Assembly: GCA_005789975.1 (NCBI GenBank)
Contig: SXWC01000118.1
Span: 1 to 9,495 of the forward strand
Direction of reading: 5' to 3'
DNA from: Planctomycetaceae bacterium
GTDB lineage: Bacteria; Planctomycetota; Planctomycetia; Pirellulales; UBA1268
Length of the DNA: 9,495 nt
Position 1 is the stretch's first letter. Each line of letters opens with the position of its first letter. Made by a program: the position numbers and the translations under genes. The notes below the pieces were generated by a model. It saw only the letters and a list, made by a program, of their open reading frames with translations. It made no database searches and was not told the origin of the DNA. Shown here one piece after another: positions 1 to 6,478 of the stretch.

Positions 1-78
1 GACGTGGGCGATGAACGCGATGTTGCGGATGTCGTTGCGGCGGATGCCGGCGGTCTGGACGGTGGGCGCGGAAGCCAT
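1..78 (-). CDS. typA: TypA/BipA-type translational GTPase, N-terminal fragment
   Basis: Reading the minus strand from the ATG at 78 gives 26 codons that run off the left edge of the window. The last residues read RRNDIRNIAFIAHV, which matches the sequence just before the P-loop (DHGKTT) in TypA/BipA ribosome-associated GTPases. LepA and EF-G share a similar segment, but LepA usually reads RNF-IIAHID and EF-G usually reads RNIGI-AHID, so the His-Val ending and Arg-Asn-Asp-Ile lead favour TypA. TypA binds the 70S ribosome and supports ribosome assembly and stress or cold adaptation. No Shine-Dalgarno site is visible ahead of the ATG. The gene lies 70 bases downstream of the GGDEF-like gene on the same strand. 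The P-loop itself is outside the window, so the assignment rests on a short stretch. Confidence 0.8.
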   Translation of the reverse strand, partial: MASAPTVQTAGIRRNDIRNIAFIAHV

Positions 79-148
79 GGCTGGGGGCCGCGGCGGAAAG
101 CCGTCGGCATGGGGGGGGAGGAGGCGAACTGGTCTGAAACCCGATGAT

Positions 149-565
149 TCAGGAAGACCGCATCGTAGCATAGAGCCGGTCGATGAGTGTGGCCGGCGTG
201 TCGGTCGGCTCCGCGGTCACGGCCGCCGCCCGCATCCGCGGGGATTTTGTTTTGGCCAGGCCGAGCACGGCCTGGCCCGCGGCGGCGGGGGCGGCGGGGC
301 CGGCGAACACGGCGACGAGTTCGTCGCCCCCGAGCCTGGCCAGCAGAATCGGTCCGGCGGCCGCCATTCGCAGGGCCTGGGCCGCGCGGGCGAGCACGGC
401 GTCCCCGGCGAGAAATCCCGTGAGCTCGTTCACGGCCTTGAGACCCACCACGTCGCAGATCACGACGGCGACCGGCCCGGCATCGTCCGCGGCGAGCAGC
501 GATTCCAGCGACCGCTGGAGTTCGCCGCGGGGGGCAAGGCCGGTCACATGATCGAGAGCCGTCAT
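149..565 (-). CDS. Small stand-alone GGDEF-like domain protein, probably degenerate
   Basis: This 138-residue protein is little more than one diguanylate cyclase (GGDEF) domain. It opens with LDHVTGL, the usual domain start (D-x-LTGL), and carries DVVGLKAVNELTG where active enzymes have a DxDxFKxIND-x-xG metal- and substrate-binding segment. It then has RLGGDEL as the signature loop. No sensor domain, signal peptide or membrane segment is present. The end is short: the AD-x-AMY-x-AK helix that closes normal GGDEF domains is reduced to LIDRLYATMRSS. No RxxD inhibitory site is seen five residues before the motif. The Asp-to-Val and Phe-to-Leu changes and the shortened C-terminus suggest weak or lost cyclase activity, perhaps a GTP- or protein-binding role. 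The start lies only 28 bases past the tRNA-Ala 3' end with no promoter visible, so it may be read through from the tRNA transcript. Confidence 0.72.
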   Translation of the reverse strand: MTALDHVTGLAPRGELQRSLESLLAADDAGPVAVVICDVVGLKAVNELTGFLAGDAVLARAAQALRMAAAGPILLARLGGDELVAVFAGPAAPAAAGQAVLGLAKTKSPRMRAAAVTAEPTDTPATLIDRLYATMRSS

Positions 566-593
566 GGGGCCGCGGTCGCCGGCGAGGTGAAAG

Positions 594-667
<74 letters not shown>

Positions 668-713
668 CTGCGTGCGATGCCGTGCCTCCACGGTCTGATG
701 CGAGAAATCGAAC

Positions 714-787
714 TGCGCGCGCCAAGATTCGAACTTGGGACCTCTACCTTATCAGGGTAGCGCTCTAACCAACTGAGCTACGCGCGC
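714..787 (-). tRNA. tRNA-Ile (anticodon GAT)
   Basis: The minus strand gives a 74-base cloverleaf with acceptor arm GCGCGCG/CGCGCGC and an anticodon stem CTACC/GGTAG around CTGATAA, so the anticodon is GAT. The T arm is CCAAG-TTCGAAT-CTTGG. The discriminator is A and CCA is not encoded. It is the first gene of a tRNA-Ile/tRNA-Ala transcription unit with its own promoter about 50 bases upstream. Confidence 0.97.
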
Positions 788-791
788 GGGT

Positions 792-826
792 GCCAGCCGA
801 CGGTCGGGTTGCCGACGGCCGCTGGC
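792..826 (-). other. Hairpin in the 5' leader of the tRNA-Ile/tRNA-Ala transcript
   Basis: An imperfect inverted repeat sits directly ahead of tRNA-Ile. The outer arms are GCCAGC (792-797) and GCTGGC (821-826), and the inner arms are GTCGG (803-807) and CCGAC (812-816). The predicted transcript start, near 827, falls at its base. It may be a structured pre-tRNA leader that aids 5' processing; that role is inferred only from position. Confidence 0.45.
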
Positions 827-833
827 GTCACAG

Positions 834-862
834 AGTGTAAAAGTCGCCCCGACGAAGTTCAA
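834..862 (-). promoter_or_regulatory. Sigma70-type promoter for tRNA-Ile/tRNA-Ala
   Basis: On the minus strand a -35 box TTGAAC (857-862) and a -10 box TACACT (834-839) are separated by exactly 17 bases. Each matches four of six consensus bases. The predicted start near 827 leaves a leader of about 40 bases before tRNA-Ile. The GGDEF-like gene downstream may depend on this promoter too. Confidence 0.65.
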
Positions 863-977
863 AGGGGCAGCGCAGTCGCCGGGGGTTGGCGGCTCCGGGG
901 GAAAAATGGCGCTGGCGCCGGCGGGGGTTCCGGATAGGTTGACGAGCCTCTGTTCCCGCCAGTTGAGGAATCACGCC

Positions 978-2888
978 ATGTCACTCCGTCATCCCGGCCC
1001 CGGTTCGATTCAGGGATTCGTTCTCGGCCTCGCGGCGTTTGCGGCGGCCTTTTCCGCCCACGCCGCCGCCCCCACGGCGGAGAGCGCCCTCGCCCTCACG
1101 CCCCGCCAGAAGAATGTCGATTGCTCGAACCCCTCCGCGGCCGAGATCGGGAAGTCCACGATCAAGCAGGAGAAGGAAGGGGGAGTCAGTGCGCTGGTCG
1201 TCCGCGGGCCCTCCGGCGAGGTGCTTCGGGCCTTCGCCGACACCGACGCCAACCGCGTGGTCGATCGGTGGAGCTACTACAAGGACGGCGTGGAGATCTA
1301 CCGCGAGATCGATGCGAACAAGGACACGAAGCCCGACGAGTATCGCTGGCTGGCTGGCGCCGGTGGTCGTTGGGGCGTCGATCAGAACGGTGACGGCGTG
1401 ATCGACGCATGGAAGGTGATCTCCGCGGAGGAGGCGACCGCCGAGATCGTCGCGGCCGTCCGCGACCGCGACGCCGCCGCGTTTGGACGGCTGTTGCCCA
1501 CCGGAGACGACCTGAAGGCGGCCGGTTTCGAGGGCGAGCAACTCGCCGAACTCGTGGCCCGGGTGGCCGCCGCCCCGGCCGCCTTTGCCGCGATGGCCGG
1601 AAACCAGAAGGAGATCGTCGCCGACTCGAAGTGGGCCAGCATGCTCACGCCGCAGCCTCCCGGCACGCTGCCAGCCGGCATGAACGGGCTGACGAAGGAC
1701 GTCGCCGCCTATGACAACGTCGTCGCGCTGGTCGAGAGCAAGCAGGGAAACGGGCAGGTTTTCGTCGGGTCGCTCGTGCGTTGTGGTGACGCATGGCGGC
1801 CTGTCGACGCTCCTCAGCTCGCCGGAGGGGCGGGCGACATCGGCGACGCCTACAGCTTTTTGTCGCCCCGCTCGGTGGGCGTCGCCCCCGGTCCCGGGAC
1901 GGGAGACGTGGCCGAAAGCCTCAAGCCGCTGCTCGCGAAACTCCGCGAAATCGAGGGCAAGATGCCGTCGGCCGATCCGGTCGCACGGAAGGCCCTGGCC
2001 GCGCAGTATATCGGCCTGCTCGAGGAGACCGTCGCCGCGGCCGCCGCCGACGACAAGCGGTTTTGGACGAGTCAGCTCGTGGAAACCCTCGCCGCCTACG
2101 TGCAGGAGGGGCTGTTTTCCGATGGCATCGCGAAGCTGGAAGCCGTCGCCGAGGATGTGAAGGGGGACGACGCCATGTCGGCGTTCGTGGCCTTCCGGCT
2201 GATTCAGGCCAAGTATTCGGCCGGCATGGAGAAGCCCGACGCCGACGGCGAAGCCCTGCAGAAGAGCTGGTTCGAAAGCCTGCAGGCCTTCGTGGACGCC
2301 TATCCAAAGGCGCCCGAGTCGGCCGAGGCGCTGCTGCAACTTGCCTTCCGCGACGAGTTCGAGGGGCGCGACGCCGACGCCATCGAGCGCTATCGGGGGC
2401 TCGCCGAGAGTTTCCCCGGCACGGCTCAATCACGGAAGGCCTCTGGTGCCGTTCGTCGGCTGGAGAGCGTCGGCAAGCCGTTGGTGCTCGCCGGACCGAC
2501 CGTTGACGGGAAGCAGATGTCGGTGCAGGCGTTCAAGGGTCTGCCCGTGCTCGTTCATTACTGGTCCACCGACTGCGAGCCCTGCAAGGTCGATCTCGCC
2601 CAGATCCGCGAGCTGCAGGCGAAGTATGGCGGCAAGAAGGTTGCCGTGATCGGCGTGGCGCTCGACGGCGACAAGGCGAAGTTGGGGAAGTTTCTGCAGG
2701 CCAAGCCGCTGCCGTGGCCCCAGCTTCACGAGCCCGGCGGGCTCGACAGCCGGCTGGCCGAGGAGTTTGGCGTGTTGGCGCTGCCCACCATGGTGCTCGT
2801 CGGTGCGGATGGCAACGTCGTCGATCGCAACGTCTCGATCACCGAACTCGAGCGTCGGCTCGATGAGCTGACCGGCGTCGCAAAGTAG
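978..2888 (+). CDS. Exported TlpA/thioredoxin-fold protein with N-terminal Asp-rich (EF-hand-like) repeats
   Basis: The protein has 636 residues from the ATG at 978. This start is preferred over the ATG at 906 because GAGGA lies nine bases upstream and a Sec-type signal peptide follows at once (hydrophobic core FVLGLAAFAAAFSAHA). After the signal come three acidic repeats at about residues 88-98, 112-124 and 135-145 (DTDANRVVDRW, DANKDTKPDEYRW, DQNGDGVIDAW), which look like calcium-binding EF-hand or dockerin loops. A long mostly helical middle of unknown fold follows. From about residue 505 there is a TlpA/AhpC-type thioredoxin domain with the redox pair in CEPC (C533, C536) and the cis-proline of LPT (P603). 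The Trp usually found before the first Cys is Asp. The family acts in thiol-disulfide exchange outside the cytoplasm. I recall similar redoxin proteins with DxNxDxxxDxW repeats in planctomycetes, but the substrate is unknown. Confidence 0.88.
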   Translation: MSLRHPGPGSIQGFVLGLAAFAAAFSAHAAAPTAESALALTPRQKNVDCSNPSAAEIGKSTIKQEKEGGVSALVVRGPSGEVLRAFADTDANRVVDRWSYYKDGVEIYREIDANKDTKPDEYRWLAGAGGRWGVDQNGDGVIDAWKVISAEEATAEIVAAVRDRDAAAFGRLLPTGDDLKAAGFEGEQLAELVARVAAAPAAFAAMAGNQKEIVADSKWASMLTPQPPGTLPAGMNGLTKDVAAYDNVVALVESKQGNGQVFVGSLVRCGDAWRPVDAPQLAGGAGDIGDAYSFLSPRSVGVAPGPGTGDVAESLKPLLAKLREIEGKMPSADPVARKALAAQYIGLLEETVAAAAADDKRFWTSQLVETLAAYVQEGLFSDGIAKLEAVAEDVKGDDAMSAFVAFRLIQAKYSAGMEKPDADGEALQKSWFESLQAFVDAYPKAPESAEALLQLAFRDEFEGRDADAIERYRGLAESFPGTAQSRKASGAVRRLESVGKPLVLAGPTVDGKQMSVQAFKGLPVLVHYWSTDCEPCKVDLAQIRELQAKYGGKKVAVIGVALDGDKAKLGKFLQAKPLPWPQLHEPGGLDSRLAEEFGVLALPTMVLVGADGNVVDRNVSITELERRLDELTGVAK

Positions 2889-2952
2889 CCGCGGGCATCC
2901 GGGCTGAATGTGCGGGGGCGAATGGGCTGTTTGCGACGAGGTGTCGCTGGCT

Positions 2953-2981
2953 TTGCGTCGGGGCCAGCGGGTTGCTATCGT
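2953..2981 (+). promoter_or_regulatory. Possible sigma70-type promoter for the small membrane protein gene
   Basis: TTGCGT (2953-2958) and TATCGT (2976-2981) are spaced by 17 bases, matching three and four consensus positions. The start codon lies about 35 bases downstream of the -10 box. The match is modest and could be chance. Confidence 0.35.
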
Positions 2982-3016
2982 CCCGACCCCCTGTGCCGGC
3001 TCCGGAGGCCCCGTCG

Positions 3017-3301
3017 ATGATGCTCCCCTGCCCTGCCCTACTGGCCGTCTCTCTCAGCCCGATGCTCTGCACCCTCGGCGTGGTGCAGTTGCTCTGCGTG
3101 TTGGCGGCCGGATTTTCCCGGCTTGCCGAGGGCACGCGGTTTGAACGCAGCGGCCAGTGGCTCTGCCTGGCGGCGCTCGCCGTGGTGGGCGGGCTGTGCG
3201 GTGTGGCGATCCAGTTCGGGCCGGATTCGGCGGCGGTCTGTGCGGGGACGCTGGCCCTGATCACGATGATCGCCGTCGCCGACTTTTCGCCGCGGTCCTA
3301 G
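3017..3301 (+). CDS. Small multi-pass membrane protein of unknown function
   Basis: I do not recognise a named family. The ATG at 3017 is chosen because GGAGG (3004-3008) stands eight bases before it; the longer reading from the TTG at 2972 would start inside the proposed -10 box. The 94-residue product is almost entirely hydrophobic, with probable membrane segments at about residues 7-33, 48-67 and 71-89. Between the first two is a short charged loop (SRLAEGTRFERSG) that would sit in the cytoplasm by the positive-inside rule. It has four Cys in or near membrane segments (C18, C27, C50, C61) plus C5 and C75, with no recognisable CxxC. It follows the TlpA-like gene by 128 bases and appears to be separately promoted, so a functional link with that redox protein is only a possibility. 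Confidence 0.7.
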   Translation: MMLPCPALLAVSLSPMLCTLGVVQLLCVLAAGFSRLAEGTRFERSGQWLCLAALAVVGGLCGVAIQFGPDSAAVCAGTLALITMIAVADFSPRS

Positions 3302-3419
3302 CTGCCGGGCCGTTGCCGTTGCCGCACGCCGGGCCGCGAAGGCTTTTTTCCACGAGCGGCCAAGTTCGCCAGCCTGCCGCGCCCGCCCGGTTTATCGGCG
3401 TGCGTGCGCATTTCGTTGG

Positions 3420-3430
3420 AACCGGAAAAA
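3420..3430 (+). promoter_or_regulatory. Shared AACCGGAAAAA motif, copy 1
   Basis: AACCGGAAAAA occurs 82 bases before the start of the BON-domain gene. The identical 11 bases occur 93 bases before the next gene. No standard -35/-10 pair is visible in either upstream region, so the motif could be part of an alternative-sigma promoter or an activator site. A small dyad, AGCCG-9-CGGCT (3454-3472), lies between this motif and the start codon. Confidence 0.3.
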
Positions 3431-3501
3431 AACTCCCCTCCGCTGCGACCGACAGCCGAAGAAAGCACGGCTGGAAGTGCTCGAAGCCAAGGGAGTGATC
3501 C

Positions 3502-4587
3502 ATGTCCATTTCCAAGACCACGTTTCTGCTCGCCGTTCTCGTGGCGGCATGCCTGACGACGGTGGGCCGCGCCGAGGATTTGGCGGCGGACGTCGCCGGC
3601 AAACTCCGCGACTCCGGCGCCCTCACCGGCTACCGCGTCAACGTCAAAAGCAAGTCGGGTACGGTTTGGCTCGAGGGCCGCGTCTCCGACGAGAAGCAGC
3701 TTGCGGCGGCCGTCGGCATCGCCGAGGCGACGCCCGGCGTCGAGCGGGTCGTCAACCGGCTCGTGATCGAAGGCAATGGTGAACCGGCCGCCCGGCAGCC
3801 CGCTGCGGCGCGGAGTCTTGCGCAGCCCGCGTCGGCCTGGGGGTCTGCCGGCGTGTCCGGGCCCTCGGCTCAACAGCAGGCTGAGGCCGGACAGCAGCCG
3901 CAGCCGGCGGCCAAGCCCAAGTCGCTCGTCTCGATGGCCACCGGACTCATGTTTGCCGGTGGCTCAACCGGGGCGGCCGACTCGAAGGTGCAGCTCGTGC
4001 AGGGCACTTCGCCCGGTGGCCAGCCTGGACCTGCCGTGACTGGCAGGCGACCGATGCCGCTCGGGGCTCCGACGGGCCGGCCGATGAATGCCGGCCGGCC
4101 TCAGGATCCCCGGTATCGCACCGCCACGCGAACCAACATGCAGGAACCGATGACGATGCCCGATCATGGTGGATACGGGCAGCTGCAGGACGGTCAAATC
4201 GTCCCCGGGACGATGCAATACGGGGAAGGGTATGTCGGCGGTCCGGGCATGCCGGGCGGCCAGGGTGGCATGGGCGGTGCCGGCGGCATGGCAGGGCCCG
4301 GCGGCCCGATGGCCATGGGTGGCACGGGGGTCGGCATGCCGCCGGTTCCGATGCGTGCCGATGGGCCCAACATGCCCAACTACGCGTGGCCGAGCTACGC
4401 GGCGTCTCCCAACTACGCCGCGGTGCAGTATCCCACCCAGTATTCCCCGACGGCGTGGCCCTACATCGGCCCGTTCTATCCCTACCCGCAGGTGCCGCTC
4501 GGCTGGCGGCGTGTGTCGCTCGAATGGGACGACGGCTGGTGGTTCCTCGATTTCGACGAACGGCACTACCACAATCACCATCGGTAG
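3502..4587 (+). CDS. Exported BON-domain protein with Gly/Pro/Met-rich body and Trp-rich C-terminal motif
   Basis: The 361-residue protein starts at an ATG six bases after GGGAG. A signal peptide of about 24 residues ends at VGRA before EDLA. Residues about 25-92 form a BON domain: a helix (ADVAGKLRDSGAL), the strand pair VNVKSKSGTVWLEGRV, and the closing segment ATPGVERVVNRLVI. BON domains bind phospholipid membranes or periplasmic partners (OsmY and secretin families). The middle, about residues 93-300, is low complexity: first Ala/Gln/Pro-rich, then Gly/Met-rich with repeated GGMGG-like runs. The end, about residues 300-361, is Tyr/Pro-rich and finishes with SLEWDDGWWFLDFDERHYHNHHR minus its first few residues, a compact aromatic-acidic motif followed by His residues. 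This suggests an envelope anchoring or structural protein. The gene stands alone and ends in a strong terminator. The exact function is unknown. Confidence 0.85.
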   Translation: MSISKTTFLLAVLVAACLTTVGRAEDLAADVAGKLRDSGALTGYRVNVKSKSGTVWLEGRVSDEKQLAAAVGIAEATPGVERVVNRLVIEGNGEPAARQPAAARSLAQPASAWGSAGVSGPSAQQQAEAGQQPQPAAKPKSLVSMATGLMFAGGSTGAADSKVQLVQGTSPGGQPGPAVTGRRPMPLGAPTGRPMNAGRPQDPRYRTATRTNMQEPMTMPDHGGYGQLQDGQIVPGTMQYGEGYVGGPGMPGGQGGMGGAGGMAGPGGPMAMGGTGVGMPPVPMRADGPNMPNYAWPSYAASPNYAAVQYPTQYSPTAWPYIGPFYPYPQVPLGWRRVSLEWDDGWWFLDFDERHYHNHHR

Positions 4588-4621
4588 CAGGTGGCCGTCC
4601 GAGACGACCTGATCACTTCGC

Positions 4622-4660
4622 CCGCTCCCCCGGTTCGACCCGGGGGAGCGGTGTCGTTTT
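4622..4660 (+). terminator. Intrinsic terminator after the BON-domain gene
   Basis: A perfect 12-base stem, CCGCTCCCCCGG (4622-4633) with CCGGGGGAGCGG (4640-4651), closes a six-base loop TTCGAC. Four T residues follow at 4657-4660 after a five-base gap. It begins 34 bases past the stop codon. The T run is short and slightly displaced, but the stem is very strong. Confidence 0.75.
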
Positions 4661-4711
4661 GGGCAGGCGGGAATCGGACCGGATCCGCTCCCGGCATTTC
4701 CCCGGCGGTGC

Positions 4712-4722
4712 AACCGGAAAAA
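4712..4722 (+). promoter_or_regulatory. Shared AACCGGAAAAA motif, copy 2
   Basis: This is the second exact copy of the 11-base motif found upstream of the BON gene, here 93 bases before the ATG at 4805. The flanks differ, so the match is not part of a longer duplication. No convincing sigma70 boxes are present nearby. Confidence 0.3.
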
Positions 4723-4804
4723 TCCGCAAGTTCCCCCGCCGCCTCGTCGATACAACCTGCAGAATCACTCTCTTCGACCGACTCGCCGCAGGAGCGAACC
4801 CCCC

Positions 4805-5383
4805 ATGATCACTCGGATGCGATTTCTGACGCTGGCCCTGGTCCTGGCCATCGGGGGCGCGACGCAGAGCGGCTGCTTCTGGATCACGGCACAGGGCCCG
4901 AATCTCGGCCCGCTCGCCTTCCCGATCCCCGTGCCGGTCGGCGCCCAGAAGGCCAAGGAAGACCAGTTCTGGAACTACGAACGGTACGAACGGGCCCCGG
5001 TCCTCGGCCCGCTGCAGCCCGGCGGCCCCTGCGAGGCTCTCGATGAGCCGAGCGACGACGAGGTGATGAGGGCGCTCGAGAAGGCCCGCCCCGTCCAGGG
5101 CAACTGGCCGTTCCTCTACGAGGTGCAGCGGAATCATGTCCGCATCTCGAAGTGCAAGATCGCCGACTACGTCGATCCGCCGCGGCACATGCCACTGGTC
5201 GGACCGGTGCAGCTCCATCACGCCCACTACAAGTGCACGGTCTACTTCCAGGAAGTGAAGCGGGTCGGCTGGCCCGTGCCGCACACGCTGGTGGACGAAG
5301 ACACCCAGGAAGTGCTCTACATCGATCACGACCACCTCCACATGGTCGGCGACGTCGATACGGGCTGCGACGCGAACTTCTGA
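4805..5383 (+). CDS. Secreted or lipoprotein-like protein of unknown function, His- and Cys-containing
   Basis: The 192-residue protein starts at an ATG ten bases after AGGAG; an in-frame ATG at 4817 is the alternative. The N-terminus is a signal sequence (MRFLTLALVLAIGGA) ending in TQSGC, with Cys at 24. Ser-Gly-Cys fits a lipoprotein cleavage site, but Gln at -3 is unusual, so lipidation is uncertain. The mature part is neutral to acidic with no membrane segment. It contains HHAHYKC (residues 138-144) and DHDHLH (174-179), which could bind metal, and further Cys in GGPCEA, SKCKI and near the C-terminus (TGCDANF). I recall planctomycete hypothetical proteins of this kind but no function. It sits between two hairpins, so it is probably transcribed alone, possibly co-regulated with the BON gene through the shared upstream motif. 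Confidence 0.75.
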   Translation: MITRMRFLTLALVLAIGGATQSGCFWITAQGPNLGPLAFPIPVPVGAQKAKEDQFWNYERYERAPVLGPLQPGGPCEALDEPSDDEVMRALEKARPVQGNWPFLYEVQRNHVRISKCKIADYVDPPRHMPLVGPVQLHHAHYKCTVYFQEVKRVGWPVPHTLVDEDTQEVLYIDHDHLHMVGDVDTGCDANF

Positions 5384-5391
5384 ACATCCGG

Positions 5392-5422
5392 CGGCGGGGC
5401 GAGACCGGGTTTCGCCCCGCCG
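5392..5422 (+). terminator. Strong hairpin after the 192-residue secreted protein gene
   Basis: A perfect 11-base inverted repeat, CGGCGGGGCGA (5392-5402) and TCGCCCCGCCG (5412-5422), encloses a nine-base loop. It begins eight bases after the stop codon. No T run follows, so it may be a terminator without a U tail or an mRNA 3' stabiliser. Confidence 0.55.
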
Positions 5423-5424
5423 AG

Positions 5425-5438
5425 CCGGAGGCCTCCGG
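5425..5438. repeat. Perfect 14-base palindrome CCGGAGGCCTCCGG
   Basis: The palindrome lies two bases after the preceding hairpin in the gap before the exb operon. Without a loop it would form a cruciform or a protein-binding dyad more readily than a good RNA hairpin. Its role is not known. Confidence 0.45.
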
Positions 5439-5451
5439 GGCGACCGGGCTG

Positions 5452-5468
5452 GTCACGCCGGTCGTGAC
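5452..5468. repeat. Inverted repeat GTCACG-5-CGTGAC ahead of the exb operon
   Basis: Two perfect six-base half-sites with a five-base centre (CCGGT) form a 17-base dyad. The form and size resemble an operator for a dimeric regulator. It stands about 110 bases before the chosen exbB start. No clear promoter boxes could be placed beside it. Confidence 0.4.
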
Positions 5469-5578
5469 GATGGCTCCCTGCCCGACCACAGGACGGGCGG
5501 TTGGGAGCCGAAAGTGCCGATGATGCTGGCGAAGCCCCCGAGGGAATGGGGCCGCTTCGACCTCTTCAGGCGTTCGGC

Positions 5579-6475
5579 ATGATGCCGCGACGGAACCGCC
5601 GCTTTCGCAGTCCCTGCGCCGTGTGCTGCGGACTTGCGACCATCGCCATAACGGCGGCCGCGGCATCGGTTTCGCTCGCGCAGCCCCCCCGGGCCTGGGC
5701 CGGCTCGGCGGATTCAGCCCGCGAAACACTCCGTGTCGCGGCCACGCCCCGCGAGACGAAGACCGACGACGCTCCCCCCGCCGCAGCCGCTGGGGGCATT
5801 CCCACGGGCAACCTTCTGGCCACCATCCGCGACGGCGGCATCCTCATGGTGCCGCTGCTCGGCTGCTCGTTCCTGCTGGCCGTGTTCGGGATCGAACGGG
5901 CGGCGAGCCTGCGAACGGCCCGCGTGGTGCCGAAGCTGTTCGTCGATCGCTTCGTCGAGCAGGTGCAGTCGGGTTCGCTGGCACGAGGTGCCGCCCTCGA
6001 CGCCTGCGAGGAGAATCGCAGCCCCGCCGCCCGGGTCTTCGCGGCGGCGGTGCGCCGCTGGGGCCGGCCTGCGGTCGAGATCGAACAGGCGGCGATGGAC
6101 GCCTGCGAACGCGAGCTCAACCATCTCCGTCGCTACCGGCGGATCTTCAACGGCGTGGCCACCATCGGGCCGCTGCTCGGGCTGCTGGGCACGGTGTTCG
6201 GCCTCATCCGCGCCTTCAACGACGTGGCCTCGTCCGGCGCCATGGGCCGTCCCGATCTGCTGGCCCGGGGCTTCGGCGAGGCGCTGATCACGACCGCGAT
6301 GGGGCTGCTCGTGGCGATTCCGGCGATGATCCTGCATTCCTTCTTCACCGGGCGGATCGACCGGCTCGCGATGCGGCTCGACGAGGCCTGCCAGCAGGTG
6401 ATCGATGCGATTTCACACGAGTCGCTGGTCGAGGCCAGGGCGATCGGTGAATCAAAACGCCGGGCGGCGGGGTGA
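5579..6475 (+). CDS. exbB: ExbB/TolQ/MotA-family proton channel subunit
   Basis: From the ATG at 5579 the protein has 298 residues. This start (or the adjacent ATG at 5582) gives a clean signal-like N-terminus, MMPRRNRRF followed by a hydrophobic stretch ending ASVSLAQ; a weak AGG stands eight bases upstream. An upstream TTG (5501) and ATG (5546) are also open. After an exported Ala/Pro-rich segment come the three helices of the family: residues about 88-107 (LMVPLLGCSFLLAVFG), about 195-213 with GPLLGLLGTVFGLI, and about 232-256 with EALITTAMGLLVAIPA. T205 and T239 occupy the positions of the conserved pore threonines. With ExbD it forms an inner-membrane proton channel that powers a transducer. 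exbD starts three bases after the stop. The added N-terminal signal and periplasmic stretch are absent from the short E. coli ExbB. Confidence 0.93.
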   Translation: MMPRRNRRFRSPCAVCCGLATIAITAAAASVSLAQPPRAWAGSADSARETLRVAATPRETKTDDAPPAAAAGGIPTGNLLATIRDGGILMVPLLGCSFLLAVFGIERAASLRTARVVPKLFVDRFVEQVQSGSLARGAALDACEENRSPAARVFAAAVRRWGRPAVEIEQAAMDACERELNHLRRYRRIFNGVATIGPLLGLLGTVFGLIRAFNDVASSGAMGRPDLLARGFGEALITTAMGLLVAIPAMILHSFFTGRIDRLAMRLDEACQQVIDAISHESLVEARAIGESKRRAAG

Positions 6476-6478
6476 ACC

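Noticed and set aside
906..977. Upstream ATG start for the TlpA-like gene
   Set aside because: It would place 24 polar residues ahead of the signal peptide; the ATG at 978 has GAGGA at good spacing.
981..2429. Long minus-strand open frame (482 codons) opposite the TlpA-like gene
   Set aside because: It is a mirror of a GC-rich coding region; its translation is Arg/Gly/His-rich without domains, while the plus frame has a signal peptide and thioredoxin motifs.
3303..3334. Repeated GCCGGGCCG ahead of a T run at 3345-3350 as a terminator for the small membrane protein gene
   Set aside because: The copies are direct and not inverted, so no hairpin stem forms next to the T run.
4101..4340. Gly/Met-rich stretch as a DNA tandem repeat
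   Set aside because: The repetition is at the amino-acid level only; the DNA units vary in length and sequence.
5501..5578. TTG or ATG starts upstream of the chosen exbB start
   Set aside because: They add a non-signal leader with no well-placed ribosome site; this remains uncertain because the site at 5568-5570 is also weak.
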